From: Cichorium intybus
Lineage: Eukaryota > Streptophyta > Magnoliopsida > Asterales > Asteraceae
NCBI GenBank assembly: GCA_023525715.1
Contig: CM042014.1
Coordinates: forward strand, 24,212,904 to 24,276,903
Direction of reading: 5' to 3'
DNA: 64,000 nucleotides
Part shown: one piece after another, positions 56,936 to 64,000 of the stretch
Position numbering within the stretch: the stretch's first letter is position 1
Layout of the letters: each line of letters starts with the position of its first letter
Program-made: the position numbers and the translations under genes
The notes under the pieces: model-generated
Databases searched by the model: none
What the model was told of the DNA's origin: nothing
The model's input: the letters and a program-made list of their open reading frames with translations, nothing else

Positions 56936-58372
56936 TTTATAGATTCAGCCATGTAAATAGTTTTCGGTTTTCCCTTGATGTTTTAGAGAAGACAATGTAT
57001 TTTGTAGCTCATTTAGATGAACACTTGTACCCTATACGCGGTGCTTAACTTAGGATGATTCTGAATGAAGTATCTGCACCTGATTTTTAAAGTTTATAAA
57101 TGGATCAGAGAATAGAGGTATATGTAATTCCGCGACGACAGATTTCTCCCTTTGATACTGTTGAACGAAGATTCTATTAGTACATGTCATAATAAGAGCG
57201 AACTTCCTATTAAAGACATATGATTACCAAATAACAATAGAATTTGTTCAAAGTCGGAGTGATATTAACGAATGTCTAACTTTTACTTTCTACAAACTTC
57301 ATTTCTCTATTAGTATGCAGACATGACAACTCTTCATTTTTGATAGAACATGAAAGCATTACATTTAGATTAAACCTGAGGTTTTAGTATGTCAACGTGT
57401 ATTCTTGTCAAAACGATGTAGCAAGCATTCCTGATTACAACAATCTCCATTGTGTGTTTGATTCTGCAGTAAACTTCAAAGCGATGCCCTCAGAGAGGCA
57501 ATTACTCAAATCACAACTGATGCCAAAGAAAAGAAGCGTAATTTCACCGAAACCATTGAGCTTCAGATTGGCTTGAAGAATTATGATCCACAAAAGGACA
57601 AGCGTTTCAGTGGTACCGTGAAATTGCCCCACATTCCAAGGCCCAAGTTGAAAGTTTGCATGCTTGGAGATGCCCAACACGTTGAAGAGGTAAATTTAAC
57701 TGAGTTCTTTTAATTGTTGTAAAACATTCAAGACAACTAATACTTAATTGAATTCAATTACAGGCTCAAAAGATTGGTCTTGAATACATGGATGTTGAAG
57801 GTCTTAAGAAGCTGAACAAGAACAAGAAATTGGTGAAGAAACTTGCTAAGAAACACCAAGCTTTCTTGGCTTCTGAATCTGTTATCAAGCAGATTCCTCG
57901 TTTGTTGGGCCCTGGTCTAAACAAGGCTGGTATGTGATATGTGTATCATTTTTTACAATTATCTTTTTTTTTTTAATGAAGTAAATTTGGTGACATGATT
58001 TATGTTATGTTTGATAATGCAGGTAAGTTTCCTACTCTTGTTAGCCACCAGGAATCCCTTGAGGCTAAAGTTAATGAGACCAAAGCAACTGTGAAGTTTC
58101 AACTGAAAAAGGTGCTTTGTATGGGAGTTGCTGTTGGAAACTGCAGCATGGAAGAGAAACAGATCTTCCAGAATGTTCAAATGAGTGTTAACTTTCTTGT
58201 TTCTTTGTTGAAGAAGAATTGGCAAAATGTGAGTTATTTTGCTTCTTGAGTTTAAAATTTTCGTGATAGTATTATGTTATTTTTTTTATGGTGCTGATAT
58301 TGGTTTTATTGGATTCAGGTGAGGTGCTTATACTTGAAAACAACAATGGGAAAGCCAGTTCGCATCTTTTAA
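56936..58372 (+). CDS. RPL10A: Large ribosomal subunit protein uL1 (RPL10A)
   Basis: Five coding exons: 56936-56940, 57470-57689, 57764-57929, 58023-58228 and 58319-58372. All introns are GT-AG and phases join to a 216-residue protein, the normal size for plant RPL10a. uL1 is in the 60S subunit stalk that handles release of deacylated tRNA at the E site. Recognised by MSKLQSD at the start, the RNFTETIELQIGLKNYDPQ segment, KRFSGTVKLPHIPRPK, the LGPGLNKAGKFP loop that contacts rRNA, and the closing TMGKPVRIF. The first coding exon has only ATG plus two bases, a common gene layout for this family. Promoter motifs upstream fit a ribosomal-protein gene. No break was seen, so this looks like a functional copy. 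The main uncertainty is only which of several paralogues it is. Confidence 0.97.
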
Positions 58373-60037
58373 GTGGTTTACTTGTTTTTTGTGTTTTAAT
58401 TTTGGATTAATGTTAAGGTCGGTACTTGAGAAAAAATGTATTTCCCTTGAACAGGAAATAGTTCTTTTTGACTTGTTACATGTTTGTTTGGTACTTCTCA
58501 TTATTATTAGTAGCCCTACTTTAAGACATGAAGTTGTTATTTTTCTTGATCTGTCTATTAGCTTTTTTAGACGGTAGTTTGCTTTATGTTTTAGCATTAA
58601 TGTGGACAAGCACATATGAGGTTGCTGTCGAGATGATGATGCTAAAGTGCCTTTTGTTCTAGCATTAATGTTAGATATTGGTTATAACCTCTTATTGGTT
58701 TTGTCCTTAACTTTGTAATATTGTGATGGGATCAAAGATCCTTCAATTTGAAATAGTTTTAACTTAAGAATATAAATTTAAAAATTAATTTTCTGGTAAA
58801 ATATGAATTTTCAAACTCTGTTATGGTTGCAAATCCATTTTTCTGAATAAGTAGTTTGAAAATTTTAACATGTTAATAATACGAGTTTGAACATTTCTAT
58901 TGAGAGTTTTGAACATGTTTTTTGTTGGATACAATTTTCGAAGATTTCTTCTTAATAAATTTCATACGTTTCTTATAAAACAGATCTTATCAGGTCAATT
59001 GATGTGCGAACCTACGAACTTAGGGCCAATCTTGTTACAAAACAGATCTTTTCATGATCAAGATCATTTTTGGATTGTAGTTCCTGATCTTAACAATACT
59101 GACAATGACTATGATTGTTGCGATGTGGATTTAATTGAACGGTTCTCACTTATCAACGAAAAAATTTCAACTTCTTTAGAGCAATCCCACAAATGTCGTA
59201 ATTTCTGGCACCGTAAAATTTTGAGGTATTGTTTAGTTGCTGTAACTTAAAAGCTTGCAAGTATATGGCGGAACGAATTGCTCTTGGTGTGAATTAGAAT
59301 TCTACTCATTGAGTTTAGTATGTGAATGCTTACTTGAATGGTGGAATATATTGAACGAAATGCTTCACAAATTTCCTGGAGACACAACCTCTGATTTTAA
59401 TCAGTAAACAAAATCAAGTAATCCAGGTGTAGAATCTGACTTTTTTTTTTTTTTTTTTTTGGTCATGGAAATAGATTATAGAAGTGTCAATGACACTTAG
59501 AGATGGCAAAAGTAACCGTATCGATGGATACCTGAAACCCGAAACCGAATTTAACGGATAAATCCCCGAGTTGATCGGGAATGGGGATGGGGATGGATAT
59601 GAAAATCGGGGATGGAGGCGGGGATGGTTCTACATGTCGGATACCCATAACCGTAACCGAAACACGAAAATAACTCAATTAAAAATACGTGTTTGAATTA
59701 GCAAAAGTTTAGTATAATCAAGTATGAATTAGCAATAGTAACAATTATTTTATGTTATTTTTCTCGTATTTTTAATTGAGTTATTTTCGTGTTTGTTAAA
59801 AATAACATGACACCGTTTGTTGTGTTGCTGTTATATAAATAATTATTAAAAATAATATGACACATAAACGGTTTTAGGCCACAATACAAAATTTAAAAAA
59901 AAAAAATGAAAATGGCTAGAATACAAAACATAAGAAATCCAAAGTGGAACCTTGGTCTTGCGACACAAATTTACAAGAAACAATTATAATATGTTTTTTC
60001 ATTTTTTTGGTATATTACTCATTCTAATTAAGAGGCT
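58373..60037. other. Intergenic sequence between convergent genes
   Basis: The first 300-350 bp probably include the RPL10A 3' UTR. A 116-codon frame at 58900-59250 (+) has a rather protein-like composition (DHFWIVVPDLNNTDNDYDCC in the middle), but I do not recognise it; it may be an old gene fragment. A T18 run lies at 59442-59460. From about 59500 the sequence has GGGATGG and CGAAACC words like the ends of some plant MITEs. Confidence 0.4.
59663..59791. repeat. Perfect 27-bp inverted repeat, 75-bp loop
   Basis: CACGAAAATAACTCAATTAA... at 59663-59689 is matched in reverse at 59765-59791 without mismatch. Probably the core of a MITE or a recent inverted duplication. Confidence 0.85.
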
Positions 60038-62572
60038 TCAAAAGAGAACACCAGTCAAGAACCTATGGTTCACTACAGCTTCAGCAATTGGTCTGTTCCG
60101 GAAGTCCGGATTCAGCATCGCCTGCATTCAAATAACATAAAATACCCATAACATAATTAAATATATTCATAAATTAATGACATGAGCAAAATTCATAAAT
60201 TAAATATATTCATAAGCAAAATTCAATGTTATGTTGTGTAAATCAGTATCAGATTTGAACCTGCAATAACTCCCAGCCAGCACCATCACCCACATCCAAA
60301 AACTTAACAGCCTCTAAAAAACGATCATCAGCTAAGCAATACCTAACAAAACACAACCAAAATGTGTATGTAAATATCTGTGCATATCCATTAATAAAAT
60401 TATCAGAAAATATAAATTGTTTGAATCATCTACAAATTGAGAAAGGGCTCTTACTCTCTAGTAGCTCCAAGATCAAGTTTAAAAGTGCTCTCTAGAAGCC
60501 TCTACAAATCCAAACCATAATAATATTACTGAAAATAGCGCTAAAAAGCTTTTGAATGAAAAAAAAACTTCTGTGAAACTTGCCTGCAATGAAAGGCTAT
60601 CCATAATTCCTGCTTCACAAAACGGAATAAAAGCCAAGTAGGCAAAAAGAAGACCGGCTCCATAACTGTAAAACACAATGGTGATCAAGTAAAAGTGAAA
60701 AAAAGACAAAGACTATATAAAAAGAGTGATTTTAATTTTTTAAGGTAAAGTCTTACATATCATCTGCTATTCCAAAAGCCCTTTTCTCCATGGGACTAAA
60801 TGCCCCTGCAGATCTTGCTCGTCTCCAAAGACCTTCAGACAATCCTCCAGAACTTTCTTCTAAGCTTGAAATTCTAGAATAATCAAAGGTTAGTTATTCA
60901 TTGACCACCATAACTAATAAATAAAAGGAAACTTCCTTAAAATTATTATAAAAACATACTGTATATCAACCGCAAAGGCAAGATCACGGAGTCTTGGAAC
61001 AAGGTAAGCAGCATCTTTATCTACCATTGTGCTGAAATTTGAATACTTGGGTTTTTGTTTTGATTTAAAAAAAAAAAAAAAGAACAGAAAGAGAGAAAAG
61101 AGAGGTTGAAGCGACATACTTGAGAACAACTGAAGCTGGACCAATACTCTGATGTAACCTTTCATTGTCATGCATATAAGCTAAGCCACGTAAAGTACCT
61201 TGAAGGAGATTAATTATGAAAGATCTTTTGCGTTTGATATACTGTTCTTGTTCAAATGGATTCCAGAACTTTTGTTCTCCAAGTGCAAGATTCTTTGAAA
61301 GTTTCTCGGATGAAACTTTAGCATAGTCTGCAGCACAGTATTTGCCATCATTTCTAAATGCAAGCCACTGTTCATTGTTAAGATCATACATATGGTGGTT
61401 AGCATCCATGTAAGATGAAAACATTTGGAAGAAGATGAAGGTTTTTAGTTTTATGTGTTATTGAGATTGACAACCTGCTCTCCTGTTTTTGTCTCAAAAC
61501 CTCCTAACAAGATTTGGATGTTTTGGCAGATAGGTTGTGAACAGCTCTGAAAAGATAATGGTTAAGTAATGCAAACAAAATCCGGACATTCCAAATCCAT
61601 ATGTAGTAAGCAATTGCCATTAACTGAAAGAAAAGCTGCTAATGTACTTGAAGATATGCATGAGTTTTGAGCTCATTTGAGGCCATCATATCAGCTTCAA
61701 GACCGCCTACTTGTTTCCCAGGATAAACCTGAATCATAACATATTTAATAAAATCTTAAATCTCCATACAAATGATAACTATTGGACTGTATGATATGAA
61801 ATAACTTAATTGGCATGGAATATTGTTTAGGAAAAGCAGTTGGATCTGAATATGTAAATGAAGAAGGTAACCTTGAAGATGATTGGAGTGCCCCTGCGTG
61901 GGCCCTGTGTTACTCGACCTTCGTAAAGCCTGCAGAAAAGCTGTCATCGCAAATATCAATAGGAAGAAGAAGAATGAGAAGAGAAGAAACATACATGCAA
62001 CCGGATCTTAGTAGCAAATCAAAGTAAATACAACTTTCCTTTTTGGCAATTAAACTTTCAATTCATATCGATCATGATTTTAAATATTTGCTTCGATCAA
62101 ACTATATGACTAGTTATATCTTTGGCATTTTCATTTTTGGGATGAAGGAGCATCAATTATGAATGATACTGACCTGATTTGCACATCGCCTTCCCTGACA
62201 TCCTGAAATCTCAATCCCCCTACGTTTTCTGATTGTGATGAACTTTCAAAATCAGGTCGAGATTGAGGACCTGAATAACTGCACAAACAAGTTTCTCAGA
62301 TCACTAAGCCTACGGTACGCCTTGACCTTGAATCGTCGACGTTGGGTTTACCTAGTGACGTTCATGAAACCGTAGCTTCCAATTAGCCTACCGACTTCGA
62401 ATGATTCTGGATTCATGATGAGACTGGCTCTATATCGTCCATTTGTTCCATTTTTTTCGTTCTGCTGAAACTTTGAATTGAATCCCCTGACAACTACGGG
62501 TGTGTCGCCAATGGACGAAGGGTGATAAGCAGAAAACCTGCAAGCAGTTATACATCCCACGGCCATTTTCAT
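60038..62572 (-). pseudogene. Plastid-type pseudokinase gene, 12 exons, frameshift in exon 5
   Basis: Exons on the minus strand: 62572-62352, 62278-62174, 61929-61872, 61728-61648, 61547-61475, 61367-61120, 61031-60960, 60873-60757, 60665-60584, 60501-60455, 60342-60261, 60121-60038. The N-terminal 50 residues are Ser/Arg-rich without many acids, as in chloroplast transit peptides. The fold is kinase-like (a VYPGKQVGGLEADMMASNE stretch for the N-lobe), but the catalytic loop has LHQSIGPASVVLN in place of HRDLKPxNVL and the DFG site reads RDL, so it should be catalytically dead even if intact. Exon 5 is 73 bases where 72 would keep frame: GGG instead of GG near 61500 brings a TGA four bases later. 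Other exons join in phase. The intron after exon 9 starts GC (CAG/GCAAGT). It is either a recently broken gene or a sequence error; function unknown. Confidence 0.75.
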
Positions 62573-63326
<754 letters not shown>

Positions 63327-63438
63327 ATATGGTATCAGCCAGTAGCCTTTGACCTTTCTTTCCCCAGCTCTGTCGCTTCCTGTTTCTCTTCGCTCTGTTT
63401 TCTCTTTCCGTTTTTTTTTCCTTCTTTCTCCGGCGACT

Positions 63439-64000
63439 ATGGCCTCCTCCTCCACTAATCATACTCTCCCTTTGAATACTCTCCTTCATATGATAACCAT
63501 CAAGTTATCTCCTTCAAACTACCTTCTATGGAAAAATCAGATGCTTCCCCTCTTCTCTTATCAGGACCTGCTTTCTCACATCGATGGTTCCTCAGTCGCC
63601 CCTCCTCCAGAACTTCTCACCGATGGCAAGTCCAGTCCTAATCCTCTCTATGCCGCCTGGACCGCAGATGATCAACGGGCCATCATTATTCTTCACGCCT
63701 CCCTCTCTGAGGAGGCAGTCGCTGAAATTGTCGGTCTTCCCTCTGCTCGCCATATTTGGTTGGCGCTTGAGACTGCCTACAGCAACTCTTCTGTTGAACG
63801 GATCCAGAACTTACGTGACCAACTCCGTCAATCGGTGAAAGGTACGTCCACTGTTGCGGAATTTGCTCGCAAATTTAAGGGTTTTTGTGATCAATTGGCG
63901 GCCATCGGTCATCCTGTTGATGACTCGGACAAGTTACATTGGTTTCTCTGCGGGCTCGGCGCCTCGTTTGAGACCTTTTCCACTGCTATTCGGACCACTC
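63439..64000 (+). CDS. Copia gag, N-terminal part, open at window end
   Basis: ATG 63439 opens 187 codons with no stop up to base 64000. Residues about 16-35 (LSPSNYLLWKNQM) are the typical start of a Copia gag of the UBN2/DUF4219 type. Further marks are YAAWTADDQ near 70, a HIWLALETAY motif near 107 and a LRQSVKGTSTVAEFARKF segment near 130. Gag would build the particle that packs element RNA. GC content is higher than around it, in keeping with a recent insertion. Preceded by a primer site and short LTR. Clean reading suggests a younger element than the Copia remains at 40-43 kb. The protein continues beyond the window. Confidence 0.88.
   Translation, partial: MASSSTNHTLPLNTLLHMITIKLSPSNYLLWKNQMLPLFSYQDLLSHIDGSSVAPPPELLTDGKSSPNPLYAAWTADDQRAIIILHASLSEEAVAEIVGLPSARHIWLALETAYSNSSVERIQNLRDQLRQSVKGTSTVAEFARKFKGFCDQLAAIGHPVDDSDKLHWFLCGLGASFETFSTAIRTT

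Noticed and set aside
58900..59250. Independent gene of 116 codons
   Set aside because: Composition is protein-like but there is no recognised family, promoter or splice signal; kept only as a note in the intergenic entry.

Overview
This is nuclear DNA of a flowering plant, probably a eudicot and possibly Asteraceae. That placement is a tentative inference from AT-rich sequence, spliced genes, and SIRE-, Athila- and Tekay-like retroelements. Most of the 64 kb is transposable elements, many nested in each other, and there are more than twenty long (TA)n arrays. I recognise only three host genes: an alpha/beta-hydrolase (45552-47048, +), the ribosomal protein uL1/RPL10A gene (56936-58372, +), and a plastid-type pseudokinase (60038-62572, -) that carries a one-base frameshift.

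Layout. 1-7.3 kb: LTR-like sequence, an OTU-domain fragment, several (TA)n arrays and a TIR element set between two arrays. 7.47-10.0 kb: a short non-autonomous LTR element that keeps part of a gag gene (TR-GAG type), with 5-bp target duplications, inserted in an Athila-like LTR. 11.5-13.1 kb: an old Tekay-like LTR. 15.0 kb: a hAT MITE. 16.7-19.4 kb: a 2.7-kb solo LTR. 19.6-21.1 kb: a 1.5-kb non-autonomous hAT element. 21.1-34.7 kb: a 13,575-bp SIRE-like Copia element with LTRs that differ at one of 509 positions. It has gag-pol, a long spacer with nested hairpins, and a long downstream reading frame. Both coding parts are cut by in-frame stops. The solo LTR, hAT element and Copia element all sit in one older sequence that resumes at 34.7 kb.

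35-45 kb: short-motif repeats, a 1.3-kb TIR element between (TA)n arrays, a 787-bp tandem duplication, a decayed Copia pol split by a solo LTR, and a foldback element with about 0.5-kb arms. 45.5-49.2 kb: the hydrolase and a TRIM-type element. 49.5-54.3 kb: a Copia gag remnant and a decayed MuDR-type MULE with a GRF zinc-finger remnant. 54.3-56.0 kb: four (TA)n arrays with three TIR elements between them. 56.5-62.6 kb: RPL10A and the pseudokinase gene. 63.2 kb to the end: the 5' end of another Copia element whose gag is still open at base 64000.

The most unusual pattern is the repeated arrangement (TA)n - TIR element - (TA)n, seen five times with five different terminal sequences. It recalls the rice Micron MITE, which targets (TA)n. 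The second is the young Copia element, whose LTR age conflicts with its many stop codons.
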